Shown: piece by piece, positions 12,001-23,022 of the stretch
How positions within the stretch are numbered: position 1 is the first letter of the stretch
Layout of the letters: every line of letters begins with the position of its first letter
Source of the DNA: Oxytricha trifallax
Taxonomy: Eukaryota; Ciliophora; Spirotrichea; Sporadotrichida; Oxytrichidae
Assembly: GCA_000711775.1 (NCBI GenBank)
Contig: ARYC01018604.1
Coordinates: 20,327 to 84,326, forward strand
Direction of reading: 5' to 3'
DNA: 64,000 nucleotides
The notes under the pieces: generated by a model
What the model was told of the DNA's origin: nothing
The model's database searches: none
The model's input: the letters and a program-made list of their open reading frames with translations, nothing else
Made by a program: the position numbers and the translations under genes

Positions 12001-15000
12001 AGGAGCACCCTAATTTTAATCATAAAATCACAAAATACCTCCTAAAGCAGTAACGTACTTAATTAGGTGCACCTCCTAAATCGGTACGTACTATAATCAA
12101 CTTATTATTGAGTGTAAAAATGCTTAACTTCCTCACCCATATGTAGAACTGGATCGTCTCTTAACACTCATAATTCTTCTCTTATACTCTAAGAACTTCC
12201 CTTGAAACTTGAAGGCTTGGAAAGCTCTCATATAAGCTCTCAGTTATAGAGGTCAGTTTTATAATTTTAAATTCAAATTTAAATATGAGCGCTAACATTT
12301 TAAGAAAAACAACAGCACTTCCATCAAACTAAATGAGACTAACCTTTGGCTTCAATAAAAAGTGTGATAGCTGTTAGATGAACTCTCATAAGGAACGACC
12401 AGAGCTATCACTTGAGGTCTCTGTTATTAAAATAGAAATTAATAATATAAAATAAATGGCAAACAAGTGTGTGGGAGACAGAGAGGAGGAGAAAGGTATT
12501 AATGAAATTCCTACACAAACTGAAGAAGCTGAAGTCTATTTTTGTGAGCTATGTGAGAGAGATTTTGCTCATAAATCATGCTGGTACAGACATAAGAAAG
12601 AGCATAGAGAAGCCAAGCCCACTGTATACTTAAACCATGATAAAATAGATGGAAAGTATGACTGCTTTGAGTGCCATAAGCAATACTCTCATACAAGAGA
12701 CTTGAAGAAGCATCTATTAAAGCTCACAAGAAAGATATAGAAGTTGAGAATCATGAAGTTGAGCTGAAGCTTCTAAACAAAAGAAAAGCGAGGGAATATT
12801 CTAAGGTCGTAGTGCCTGAATAAGCAAGAGAGTTAGAGTACGTTAGGAAGGCACGCGCAACCAACTGACCTCTGAAATAACAAAAATTATGATCAAGATT
12901 CAATACAAGAAAATACCGGTTCTTGCTTAAATTGACCTAGAAACCTCTCTTTAAAGCTACCTAATATTAGAAGACTCCTTTGATAAGAAAGTTATCAATG
13001 ATCATCAATACGCATACAAGGTGTATCCCTTCAACTATCTCTTAAGTGATGATAAATATTAGATGGAGTTTACAAATGAGTATCAAGTTCTCACTCAAGC
13101 AAAGTTAAAAGAGTGTAGTTACTTAATCAAGCTAGATGCTGTTCTCCTTGCCAAGGATTGTTGCTTTCAGACTTCCACTCTATGAAATGACCCTAAGAGA
13201 TTTCATAACTGATCAAAGGAATCATAAGTAACTTGGATAAATAGCAACTAAGATCGTATAAGGTATTAAAGAGCTTCATAAGTTAGGGTTTGTTCACAGA
13301 GATTTGAAGCCAGAAAATATAATGATAAACTTCTTACCTGTAATAGTAGCAATAATCGATTTCAACAGAGCCTAAAGAGTGGAAGTATCAAGGCTTGGAA
13401 CTGTAATGGGAACGCAAGGATACTATCAAGAAAGAGAGGACTGGAGAGATAGAGACTTTTAGTGGGATGTGTGGGCTTTAGCAGCAATAATAATAGAGTG
13501 CGATATGCCTCGCAATGAATACTACTCTACAAGATGCGAGAAGGATGCTAAACAAAGAATAAAGCAATTTATTGACAAAACAAGAGTATCTCAATCAATG
13601 AAACAAATGGCAGAGTCAATAATAATTAAACCAAACTCAAGATCAGACATATCAATAGAGCAGATAGAGTTGTGGTTAAGTAAGATAAACTTCAGACCTC
13701 TCCCACATGATCCAAAAGTGCATTTTGAGTGATTAAATTAAATACATTTACTATAAATTTCACATTAAAACCTATTAATAACCCCAACCCCTAACAAATT
13801 CCCTACAAATCAAAGCACTTATAAACCTCATTAAGGGGTTTTGGGGTTTTGAATATGCAAGAATAGTGGTACTTTTGACACGTAGTATTTCACTGAGAGT
13901 GGATCTTAAATTATGGGACCCAGAACAAGCCAATCACCTAGAGTTGTATCTTGATGTTTAGCAATTTAATCTTAAATATTGTTAAGCCAATTAGAAGCCT
14001 TTTAAGTGATGAGATCTGTCATTGATCTCAAATAGTCAATTTTTGCTTTGGTAGATTCGCTTCTTTCGCTATCTTAAGGTGTTAAATTTCCAATGTAAAC
14101 GTTTATTTAGTCTTTTATTTGTTCAGGCAAGCCATTTACTAAGCCAAGGACTGAATCGATGTAGGAAGATTGACTATAAAATAAAATGAGTGAGTTTAAA
14201 TCTGCTTACGCTATTGTTTAAGGGACTTTTGAGATTACGTGCATTATGTCCATGAAGTATCCCTCCAAATGCCACATAAACGATTATTCTTCATTTTGAT
14301 ATGGGCCATTCATAAGTTTTGAGTGACTAGAAAAATAGTTTAAACTTTAAATTACACTTACTAATCAAGTTCATTCGTCCAAGCTTTACCCCATACAATT
14401 TCTTGTTTATATCACGTTACAACTATATGATTTAAATTATAAATTGAAAGCAGATGCTTCATCAATTTGCTAGGTATTAATAGAGATATTTAAGAACCTC
14501 GAGCATAAATCTTCGAAATTATCATACTTATCTATGTCTGAATGTGGGATAATAAAAGAAGCTTGGTTGACAGAAATTTCTCTTTCAGGATCTGAACCTG
14601 ATATTGAAAAATAACTAGCAAGTGGACTGAGTGTTATAATTGTATATATTAAGAGGCCAATGAAACAGCCCACTCCTATTAAATGACTCCAGACATTTAC
14701 TGTTTCATTGTGGCACATAAACAAAGATTTGCATATTCTCTTCTTGCTATTGAAGTTATAGCTGTTTAATTTAAAAAAGATAGAGAACCATAACAAATTG
14801 AAATCTAAGATTCAGGAAATTGCTTAATTATAATCCTGTAACCTCTTTGAATAAATTCATTGTCAACGATAAAATTAGGAGCCTTTTTAATATGTCCGAT
14901 AAAAGCTTTCAGCTTAATTTTGCCCTTCTCCTTCATGTCATTAAATTTGTGCATTCCATCTGAAAACAACCATTAATGAGGATTGTTCTCGTTGTCTTAG

Positions 15001-15330
15001 TCGTGATGCTCTACATTTACTTCCAGCAAATCTTCCAATTCCATTTTTTAAGGGATGTTTAATTAATGACCATCTACCTCTTTTACCTCTTCTTCTTCAT
15101 CGGCATTCATTATCAAACTGGGATACTTTTCTTCTAAAATTACGTAGTGTTAATATTAAGTCAACAAAATCAATAAGAAACCTACCTTTCGCTGTAGTGA
15201 CTATACTTTCTAGAGAGAGCTTTGAATTCTTGCGTGTTTAAATACTGAAATCAGGGACTGGATCATTAAATATATTCCCAGATGCTGTGCTCTATGTAGG
15301 ATCTGAGGTATTGTTATTTTTGCTATTCAT
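9093..15330 (-). CDS. PAQR / adiponectin-receptor-like seven-helix membrane protein, interrupted by a TBE
   Basis: Start MNSKNNNTSDPTQS at 15330, stop TGA 9093-9095. The cytosolic N-terminus is acidic; the family signature follows: FIQRGYRI, MCHNETVNVWSHLIG, CSTIFHLF, LVRLDYAGIALMIAGS, PPLYYSFYC and VPERWFPNKFDF..SHQIFH near the C-terminus, including the conserved Asp and His residues thought to bind the metal of the ceramidase-like core. A long soluble insertion (about 200 residues) separates the first and second membrane segments. Small phased introns occur in the 3' half. Between SKVPLFLHI and AGAISCLG the gene is cut by a 4,042 bp TBE; removing it with one copy of the AAT duplication restores the frame exactly. 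A junction between FIQRGYRI and NFNSKKR is unresolved. It may act in lipid or receptor signalling; function is inferred from the family. Confidence 0.9.
9891..10950 (+). pseudogene. TBE transposase (IS630/Tc1-type DDE), frameshifted
   Basis: Opens with MRDQNYKLLGSIYDE at 9891 and closes with YKQVLELSQ-TGA at 10950. A helix-turn-helix-like region (LLLKRSPSTVRSHCLK) is followed by FHRQFPELKISAQS and NGISYKGVNRI. The catalytic core shows the first Asp in IHADEAVFTF and the second in ILFVDNLSVH. The third residue, Glu in the NG(I)E-FYWG block, is broken by a single-base loss that gives NGMSSTG in one frame and FYWGILKG in another. At least three frame changes (about 10205, 10335 and 10755, plus one near 10590) make this copy inactive as it stands. 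The family is TBE transposase, which has been implicated in developmental DNA elimination. Confidence 0.9.
10960..11747 (-). pseudogene. TBE 22-kDa-type ORF, one frameshift
   Basis: Start MESMNDVMKRVQ at 11747, end SKEFQM-TGA at 10960. The protein is basic and probably soluble: FRSKEDLRRYLVQQGYE, FLPTMEGTKISFLRAIF, EIPNYPEISVTNLYDDA, NKLPERNYFFGILAT, then a Lys-rich tail (KRKNLGGGKQEVEEKKEK). A frame change in an A-run near 11195 separates the last about 75 codons from the rest. It is tail-to-tail with the transposase, only 9 bp away. Function is unknown; the family is restricted to TBE elements. The second TBE in this window carries a homologous ORF. Confidence 0.85.
11748..12455. promoter_or_regulatory. 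Divergent intergenic region inside TBE A with repeated motif
   Basis: Gap between the 22-kDa ORF (minus) and the zinc-finger/kinase ORF (plus). It contains three near copies of TTAATTAGG(A/T)GCA at about 11973, 11995 and 12059. A related motif recurs in the matching gap of TBE B, so it may be a shared bidirectional promoter element. No other gene is seen. Confidence 0.45.
12456..13732 (+). pseudogene. TBE zinc-finger / protein-kinase ORF (57-kDa type), frameshifted
   Basis: Start MANKCVGDREEEK at 12456. Two C2H2 fingers: CELC..HKKEH and CFECHKQY..H. Then a linker, a small-lobe-like part (SYLILEDSFDKKVINDH, YKVYPFNYL), and a Ser/Thr-kinase-like catalytic lobe: MTLRDFI, GFVHRDLKPENIM, IIDFNRAQRVE, GTQGYYQEREDWRDRD, WDVWALAAII, ending KVHFE-TGA at 13732. 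The HRDLKPEN loop is intact, while DFG is DFN. At least three frame changes lie between about 12710 and 13180, so this copy is not translatable as a single protein. It is probably an accessory protein of transposition; a kinase activity is inferred only from motifs. Confidence 0.88.
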
Positions 15331-15776
15331 TTTGATTAATTATAAAAATTTACATCATGATAAAATATAGACTAACGAAAATAAAAATAAAATAAATAGG
15401 TGGAAAGAGAGTTATTACAATCTTCATTTTTTCATTATTATAATGTAACCCAAAAGGGATATTTATAAAGTGAAGAATAAAAATAATTTCCCGCTTATAA
15501 CATATAGAAAATAATATCTACATTATAAATTATATTTAAATTTAGCTTTTTACTTTGGATATCGATTTTGTTTCTCTTATTTTAAACCAACGATTAATTA
15601 TACTAGATTCAGTTTTGTAATAATGATAAAAAAAATACTATAATATTTATATAAATCTATCATTTCTTTCATATTAATATTAAGATAACTAGCAATTTAA
15701 ACTGATAATCTGAACTGTAACTCTCATTAATAACCATATTTTCTTATAAGAAATTAAATTTAAAATCATAATTTAA
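15331..15776. promoter_or_regulatory. Divergent AT-rich 5' region between PAQR and 14-3-3-like genes
   Basis: 446 bp with no open frame of note and very low GC, between two divergent start codons. Presumed promoters and 5' UTRs, possibly also subtelomeric ends of two macronuclear chromosomes. No motif is claimed. Confidence 0.35.
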
Positions 15777-17254
15777 ATGGAAGCAGATTAAAACTTATCA
15801 ACAAATATCCACAAACAATACTAAAACCTCTATTTTGCAAGATTAGCAGACTCCTGTTCCAGGTATTAAGAAGCCCTCTCTTTAATTTAACTTCATTTCT
15901 TGCAAGGATTCGATCCCCAGAAACCCCTGAATTTACAGCAATAATTTAGCAATAAATCTCAGTCATAAAAATAAATTAGATTCGAGAATGAGGAGATTGA
16001 ATTGTATATTACTATATGCAAGAATTACTTCAGTTAAGAAAGGAAGAGCATTAAAAAATTGTCGACAGTTGAAGCCAAATTAGAAAATAGAGTGATTAAA
16101 TAAAGTGAAAAGTTATAGGGCAAATCTACTGAACGACTTAGCAGTAATAACCAAAGTTAACTATAGCTTAAACTATCACCAGACTAGATTAAGTTAAAAG
16201 CAACTTTAAAAAATATTTATAAAAAATACACTATAATTTAAGAAAAAATGTCTATGAGTAATGTCTTTAAAACATGTGTATGTATATTTTCTTAAATAAC
16301 TTCTTGGTATTACTAGAAAGTGGAAAGTAGTTTGAAAGAGTGGATTAACAAAATTTTAATTTAAGTTGATTACATGCTCTTGCCAATGATAAACTAAAAA
16401 TTCTTGAATCTTTAAGAAGACATAGAAAATCGTAAAAACCCAGATAAATCAGATTAAAACACTAATTTCTAAAATTTCTCTTAGGATTTGATGTAAAATG
16501 AAGTTGACGATGATGGTGGTCCAATGTCGATGTTTGCAGTTAAGAAACTTGAGGATTTATTTACTGTAGAGAAAATTATGTGTTTGAGATTTAGAGGAGA
16601 TTTGTATAGGTATCAAAGTGACATAATGACTGGGTTTTATTAGAAATAATCTATTGAAAATGCCTTAAAAAGTTATTAGCAAGCATCTGGAGAGTGCTGT
16701 AAAATTAGTTCTTGTCATGTGATATGCTTGAAATTGGCTTTGAGTCATGCGGTATATTATTGCCAGATTAATCATGTTTATTATAATAAAATTGAATATA
16801 TTTATATATATTTAACATATTTAGAGAAAAAGTGTAATATTTCATTTGAAAACAACGATTGGGTTAATTTTATTTTATAGAATCTTTTTATATGTTTTGA
16901 AATTTAATAAAACAAATGAATTAAAAATGTTAAAGTCTTTATCTTGACACATATTTGCATTCAATTTTTGTATTTTCCATTTAATTTTAGTATATATAAA
17001 TATTTTATATTTAAACTTAATTATTAAAACAATATTACGAAGTGCTGAATTCAATAGAATTTGCAATGAAAATCGTGGCAGAAGCGATATCAGATTCTAG
17101 AGATGAGTATTTTAATTTCAAGAGAAATGCTAATGAATCAGATTTAAAATAATATAATGACTGTATGAGAACATTAGACAATAATTTATAGAGATGGAAA
17201 GAAGAACTTATAGATAATGCTTAAGAAAATGAAAAGAAATAAATTAAACATTGA
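15777..17254 (+). CDS. Divergent 14-3-3-like phosphopeptide-binding protein
   Basis: Start MEADQNLSTNIHKQY at 15777, TGA at 17252-17254. Intron 16278..16316 is phased. The C-terminal half aligns with the 14-3-3 helical core: CLRFRGDLYRYQSDI (the RYL/E phosphate-pocket helix), NALKSYQQASGECC, CLKLALSHAVYYEVLNS, then EFAMKIVAEAISDS and QYNDCMRTLDNNLQRW. The AVYYEVLNS motif forms only after removal of an IES (16754..17031). The N-terminal half is longer and less similar than in ordinary 14-3-3 and has Q/K-rich stretches (VIKQSEKLQGK), so ligand specificity may differ. The conserved first Lys/Arg pocket residues are not obvious. Family call is fairly sure; role as a canonical adaptor is not. Confidence 0.82.
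16754..17031 (+). other. Internal eliminated sequence in the 14-3-3-like gene, pointer ATATTA
   Basis: ATATTA occurs at 16754-16759 and 17032-17037. Joining at this pointer removes 278 bp and fuses HAVYY to EVLNS in frame, recreating the conserved 14-3-3 motif. The removed DNA is much more AT-rich than its flanks and has in-frame TGA. No GT..AG pair would do this. Confidence 0.85.
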
Positions 17255-17422
17255 TTACACACAAGACATGTTTATTTTAAAAGATGATTCAAATATAATG
17301 AATTCTAGAATATAGATGATAGGCGTGTTTATTTAGTGATTTAAGTTTTAGTTTAAATATATCTAGTCTTTGTGTAAGACTATGTAACGTCACTGAACTG
17401 TGCTTAGTGAATCTTTTTCAAT

Positions 17423-18967
17423 TCATGCAGCAAGTCTGTGGGATTCCTCAGCATTGAGTGAAGCAGCTCTTCTACCAGATAACAAAGCTTCAACCTTGGC
17501 TTGGTTTGAGGGGTCAGTGATGAAGACTGGGAGTTCTCTTCTCATCTCGTCTTCGTTGAGATCTTGAATAACGTCGTATTGCTCCCAGAATTGCTCTTCG
17601 TATGGTTGAGCAGTCTTTCTGTCAATCTCGATGTGGTCGAGTCCAAGCTTTTCCATAACTCTGCAGGTACCTTGGAAGTCGGCATCATTGTCAAGATGTG
17701 GGAGTTTGCCAAGTCTTCCATAGATGTATTGAGTGAAAGCTGGCTTTGAGCTCAAACTTGTGAATCTTTGGAAATGCTTGAAGTCTTATTCAGAGATTTC
17801 ACCTTGCTCCAAGAGATGGGCAAGTCTCACTCTGAACATATGTTCTCTATAGTATTGCCAGACTCTTAGGAAATGTGGTTCGTTGGTAATAGCTGGTTGA
17901 ACTTCATGTGGGTATACCATATCCTCCTTTGAAAGAAGTTCTGGGGCAATTTGAGAAAGAGTTTCCCATTCTTTCTTGAATTCAGCTCTTCCCTCTGGTG
18001 TGGTGGTGTCAATACCGAAAACGAATTTGTGCTCTTGATCAGCATGAGTGAATGAGTAAACATCCTTCTCAAGGTTGTCCATATGACCACCGTATCTGAA
18101 CCAGGTTGGCTTTGGTACTTCGTTATAGAAAAGTCTAGCAGATAGACCTTTACCCCATTGCTCGAATCTGAACCATTCGATAACGTTTGGCTCTTGTCTC
18201 TCTCCAGTGAATTGCATGGGAGTCCACTCAGAGTTCAAGTCATGAAGGGCGTTTTCCCAAGCTTGTCTTGAGTAAGCGTCAAGTTCCCAACCGTGTCTCT
18301 TCTCTGCGGTGGCCCAATCTGGAACCTTAAAACCCTTGAAGAGAGTTCTTGGTCTTCTGTAGAAGTTAACATCTCTAACTCTTTCGAGGAGGGAATCTGG
18401 GTGGAAATATTGAGCATAAATATGGAATTGAATGTATGGCTCTTTGTGGAACTTATTGCAATAGAAGTCTTCAATTCTAATACCTATATAATAATTAAAT
18501 TAAAAATCAATTGGAGGTTAAAAGGAAAAAAGATTGGACTAGAAGTCTTACCGATTTCTCTAGATTTTTCAACATGGAAACGATAGGTGACAAAAGCTAA
18601 GTATGGGTTGGCAAATCTGATGGCTCTTGACACGAATTGTTCAAACTGATTACGTGGAGTGAATACTAACTCCAACCATCTATAAGATTAAGGTTAAATA
18701 TTGCAAAACAAATCATTATATTTGTATTATCCCTTTATTTCTATCGTAGTATTGCTGCAATATCCTTGAGAGGCACTCAATTGCAATGTAGCATGAGGAA
18801 AATAAGACTCATCTTTAGAGCCGTGATTTAGATGAAATGAGAGTGTATACTTACCCTTGACGGCCTTTTCCTCTGATGTTGTACTTGATGGGTCTTCCGA
18901 GTTGGCGCTTGTTCAAGAAGGCTCCGTTAACGTACTTGTCTAATAAGGATCGTTCTAGCTTCACCAT
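17423..18967 (-). CDS. Unrecognised conserved-looking protein, about 433 aa
   Basis: Start MVKLERSLLDKYV at 18967, TGA 17423-17425. Exons 18967..18855, 18679..18552 and 18483..17423; introns 18680..18854 and 18484..18551 keep phase. Soluble-looking, rich in aromatic and charged residues: FVSRAIRFANPYLAFVTYRFH, YIQFHIYAQYFHP, VPDWATAEKRHGWELDAYSRQ, WFRYGGHMDNLEKDV. Only a few Gln codons are TAA/TAG and codon use is biased, a sign of high expression. It has no obvious membrane segment. The composition and basic N-terminus suggest a mitochondrial or other abundant complex subunit, but I cannot name a family and make no functional claim. It converges on the 14-3-3-like gene (168 bp gap). Confidence 0.8.
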
Positions 18968-19526
18968 TGTTTCTTCTTCTAAATTTATTATTACTCTCAC
19001 ACAAATGAATATTGGATAAGGAAAAAATAATGATTCAAATGATTTTTAATTGAAATTAAAGAATTTAAATATAAACTTCCTTCATGCAGATTTTAATAAA
19101 ATATCAAAAAGGTTTTTAATGTGCTACTGTTTCATTCAAACATTTTTATATTTTTATTGATATTGGAAGGAAACTATTAATTTATTTCAAATCATAGAAT
19201 AAATTTCTCAACAAACATAACTCGAAATGTAAAAGAAAATATGAGAAACAATTAAAATATCTTTTATTTTAATTTAAATTTGAGCAATATTATTACGAAA
19301 ATCAAATTGATTAATAATAAATAAGAAATTATCTTTTAATGATATTAATTATATTAAGATTTTTATTAATTTACTAATATTATTAAGATTCCTAGCCATT
19401 AATATATTTCCTAAATCTATCATTCCACTCTTTTATTCAGATACTCTCACTATCTTTTGTAAAAAGTTGGTAGATTTTAAAATACTTTTAAAATATAGTT
19501 TTAAACATACAAAAATTTATCTAAAA
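18968..19526. promoter_or_regulatory. Divergent AT-rich region upstream of RPN8
   Basis: 559 bp without a credible reading frame between two divergent, apparently well expressed genes. Very AT-rich. No motif claimed. Confidence 0.35.
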
Positions 19527-20823
19527 ATGGTTGATGGTATGATTGAATAAGTGAGAGCAGGCGTTCCCAAAAACGTCGTTGTTCACCCAACAGTGCTTTT
19601 ATCAGTGGTTGACCACTACAACCGCAGTGCTAAGGATACTAAGAAACGTGTGGTCGGTATATTGCTAGGTGAATTTGGAGATAAGGGAGTGCTTGATGTG
19701 ACTAATTGCTATGCAGTGCCCTTTGATGAGGAGCTTCAGGAACCCAATGTATGGTTCTTCGATCACATCTATCACGAGACCATGTACAATATGATGCGCA
19801 AAATCAACTCCAAAGAGAAGATTATAGGTTGGTACTCCACTGGCCCTTCCATCAAGAAGGCAGACATTGAAATCAATGAGATTATTCGCAAGTATAATAC
19901 CACTCCCATCTTTGTTGTTGTGAAACTTCATGAAGCAGCAAGTCTTGGTATCCCCACAGAAGCTTACTACACTCAAGAAGAAATCGATGATAATGGAAAC
20001 CTGATGAGACAGTTCGTTCACATTCAGAGTTCAATTGGAGCTTCAGAAGCTGAGGAGGTTGGAGTTGAGCATTTATTGAGAGATATCAAGGATGCTAGTC
20101 TTGGTCAATTCACAAAAAAATATCTTTATTTATATATATATTTTATAATATGAATTATTATTGGGTAACTCTATATTTGTTCAATAATTTTAATAAATTA
20201 CAATTATTTCAACTTATCAATACTAAGATTATAAAACTTGTACAATTACTCCATAAAAAGTTTATTAAGATTATTTTTCCCCATCACCAAATTATTATTT
20301 TGATGATTCTCTAAAAATGTTGGAGATAAAATCCTTGCATTGAAAGCCCTGACTGAGAGGCTCAAGGAGATGAGAGAATACTTATAAAATGTTTTAAACG
20401 GTAAATTCCGCTACAACCATGCTATCATATAAAACTATCAGGTATGTAACAAACATTTCTTACCCTCTTTCACCCTTACTTACCTTGTTATTTTAGGACA
20501 TTTTCAACTTGCTGCCAAACTTGAAAGTGGATGAAACAGTGCGCAGTTTCTCGGTGAAAACCAATGATTACATGCATGTGATATACGTGAGCTCCCTCAT
20601 TCGCAGTGTGATTTCTCTACACAGTTTGATTAACAATAAAATTCATGGCAAGGAGATCGAGACATAAAACCTCAAGAATGAGAAGGAGAAGGAAGAAGAG
20701 CAGAGAAAGAAAAAGGAAGAGGAATCTCGCAAGAAAGTTGAGGAGGCTTTGAAGAAGAACGAGGCAGCAGCTGGCTCTGCAGAAGGCAATGGATCTAAAA
20801 CTGATGATAAGGACAAGAAATGA
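19527..20823 (+). CDS. RPN8: 26S proteasome regulatory lid subunit Rpn8 (PSMD7), MPN-domain
   Basis: Structural MPN subunit that pairs with Rpn11 in the proteasome lid. Start [16 protein letters not shown] at 19527 (upstream of a second possible Met). Family motifs in order: [93 protein letters not shown], then [43 protein letters not shown] and a Lys/Glu-rich tail to TGA at 20823. The JAMM metal ligands are absent, as in Rpn8 elsewhere. Intron 20442..20496 is phased. A 198 bp IES splits QFTK from NVGDK. Identity is firm. Confidence 0.96.
20115..20312 (+). other. IES in RPN8, poly-A pointer
   Basis: Runs of A at 20114-20120 and 20313-20317 flank an AT-rich insert of about 198 bp. Joining across an AAAAA pointer gives [16 protein letters not shown], which keeps the spacing to the LKxL helix expected for Rpn8. 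The exact base is ambiguous within the A-run. The inserted stretch translates to repetitive Tyr/Ile residues and has a TGA. Confidence 0.65.
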
Positions 20824-21268
20824 AGTGGCTCAGAGTCTTAGATGCATCAATAAGCTAAGAATATTAAATAGAATGACTGAAAAATATTATTAGTTAGATC
20901 ATACAACTATTAATTTTTTAATTTAGCTTTCCTAAAATGATTTCTTATGGCATGAATATATTTGAAAATTAATTTTTATCACAGTTTTTTTAATACTCTA
21001 TAATATTTATAGATATATCACCATAAATTAATTCACTTTTTATTCCATTAATAGTATTTTCCAACGATTAGTAGTATTATTTAATTGTGTAAACTTTGAA
21101 TACATTATTCGTAATAAATTCAACTATTTAATTATTTTTTCTTGATAAGCTCATAAAATCAATTTCAGACTCATATTTTTATAACAGCCAATTAACTTTA
21201 CAATAAAAATTTCGAAAATATTAATAAGTTGAGCTTTTAGAAATATAAATAAAGTTTGTGAGTTGATT
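20824..21268. other. AT-rich convergent intergenic region
   Basis: 445 bp between the RPN8 stop and the end of the next minus-strand gene. No open frame or RNA gene recognised. Confidence 0.35.
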
Positions 21269-22606
21269 TCATAAAGAAAGTTGTATATTCATGTTTTTCA
21301 GTTTGTATAATTTACTATTTATCAAAATAAATTTGGTTAATACAATTCTTTATTCTAAACCAACTGTGATGGATATTTTCCTTTCAGTTTTATAGAAACT
21401 TAAATTATGTAAAAACTCATTATAAACTTAACTTTTCATTTCTTACTTTGAGATAGACTATAGAAAGTGCTCATTTAATCCTTCAAATCCTTGACTTGTC
21501 TTTACAAATTTTCTCTTCTCTTAAAAAACAATTTAAAACAGTAATTTAAGACTTACAAATTTCTCTTGAGTAAGTTAAAACTCAAGCTTTTAGATATTTT
21601 TATCAGTTTTACCGCCATTCTTAGTTCCATTAAGATGATGTGAAACTTTAACAGCAGATAATTAATTGTGACTTTTCCTTAATTCATTTTGATTTTTAGG
21701 TTAAGGTGACTTGAATTGCCTGTCCCCCACAACAGCTTAGTGATTTCTGTCATTATTTGGTCTCTTATGATAGTGATTTTAGTTTTACTGCTAGTTGACT
21801 ACTGTACGAAGACTGGGCGTGAAAATGGAACTTGATATATTCTTGGTGTAGTCATTCACTCTGACTACTTCCACTTTGTCCACAATATTTGGCTCGTAGT
21901 ATTTCTGCGAAGATCTTGAGAAAGTGCTGAAGAATCCAGTAGAGTGAGTTCCGTTCATATTTGCTGGGTTACCTCCATAGGATGAAATGGGCCTGGCATG
22001 GTTGCATCTTGAATTGAGAGTATCGCGCATTCTTTCATACTGTTTAGGGTGTACAGTCATCTGTGAGATTGAATGAGCTGTGTTCCTGAAGTTCTATTAA
22101 CTTCTGCGAAGATATTCATGCTCTTAGGGATCATGCAAGATGTACTCAGCATTTCAAAATTCAAAGAATTTTTAAGTTTTATAATAAAAAAATTAAGATA
22201 ATTAATGATATGTATCAAGCATTAAAACGTTTTTCTCAAATATGAACATAAAAATTCTTTTTTATCTTTGATTACGTAAAGGACCTGAATCTCTCATTGA
22301 ATTAGGATTGCATGGAATTGTATAACTAGAATCTACCATATAGAAACCTCTCTTTTTAAGTTGCTATGGAGATGAATTATCTCTCACCATTCAAATGTTA
22401 TTTTATTTTATAATTTTCAAAACAAATATGATTTTTTGATTGGCCTTAACACTCCATAGCTATTGCAAAGATTTGAGGTTTCTGCATTTACAATGTTTAC
22501 AACATCAAACCTAAAAGTAATTGAAATTAAAACTATTTTACTTCTATTGAGCGCCACGTTCTTTCTGAACTCTTTCTCTCCATATTTGTTAATCTAGTGT
22601 ATTCAT
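21269..22606 (-). CDS. Unrecognised protein with several introns or IESs
   Basis: Start MNTLDQQIWRERVQKERG at 22606; a 31 bp intron (GTAAAATAG..TTTTAG) leads to RFDVVNIVNAETSN. Further blocks: DNSSPQQLKKRGFYMVDSSY, EYILHDPQEHEYLRRSQQ, MTVHPKQYERMRDTLNSRCN, KVEVVRVNDYTKNISS, then Q/N/H-rich sequence (NQNHYHKRPNNDRNHQ) to LEFQLTQEKF. After another intron the frame runs from TSQGFEGLNEH to a TGA at 21269, though the last about 45 residues could be non-coding. The Tyr/Arg-rich repeats are reminiscent of ciliary microtubule-associated proteins, but that is only an impression. Several junctions are unresolved. Confidence 0.68.
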
Positions 22607-23022
22607 ATTAAAGTTTGTAATCCTTAAAAAAACAAATATTTTCTATTTCTATTTTTTTACTTTTTCAAAAAATTTCTATAAAATCATTTTTTATTTATAA
22701 TTTAAAATATTAACTTAATTTAATAGCTTTATTTTGTTTTAGAATGTGTAAAAGGGAATGGATAGAGATTTGAGGTAAAGTAAGCTTCTTTTTTAAAGGA
22801 ATAATCCTTTTTTTATTTTAAATAGAATATTTTATTTATTTAGAGTTATTATAATTATCAGTCTTTGAAATTTAGTGGAAGTCTAGACTTTTTACATAAT
22901 TCTATCAAACTTATTAAATTATAAATTATATTGCAATTTTAAATCCAATAAAATTGTATAATGAATTAATATATTTTAAATAATTTAACCTAAATTGATT
23001 GTTATTAACTCTTTATAATATA
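22607..23022. promoter_or_regulatory. Divergent AT-rich 5' region
   Basis: 416 bp between two divergent start codons, extremely AT-rich, no frame or motif recognised. Confidence 0.3.

Larger units (their letters stand above)
9807..13854 (+). mobile_element. TBE transposon A (telomere-bearing element)
   Basis: Complete element 9810..13851 with perfect 78-bp terminal inverted repeats (9810..9887 and 13774..13851) that start CAAAACCCCAAAACCCC, the ciliate telomere repeat. It is flanked by the 3-bp target duplication AAT (9807-9809 and 13852-13854), matching the known ANT preference of TBE elements. It carries three genes in the usual TBE layout: transposase (+), a 22-kDa-type ORF (-) and a zinc-finger/kinase ORF (+). 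All three have frameshifts here. TBEs are confined to the germline and removed massively during macronuclear development; this one sits in an essential-looking gene and must be removed precisely. Confidence 0.97.

Noticed and set aside
20115-20312. GT..AG intron from GTCAATTC in RPN8
   Set aside because: The GT..AG choice deletes part of the conserved FTK region and fits the Rpn8 spacing less well than the poly-A pointer join.
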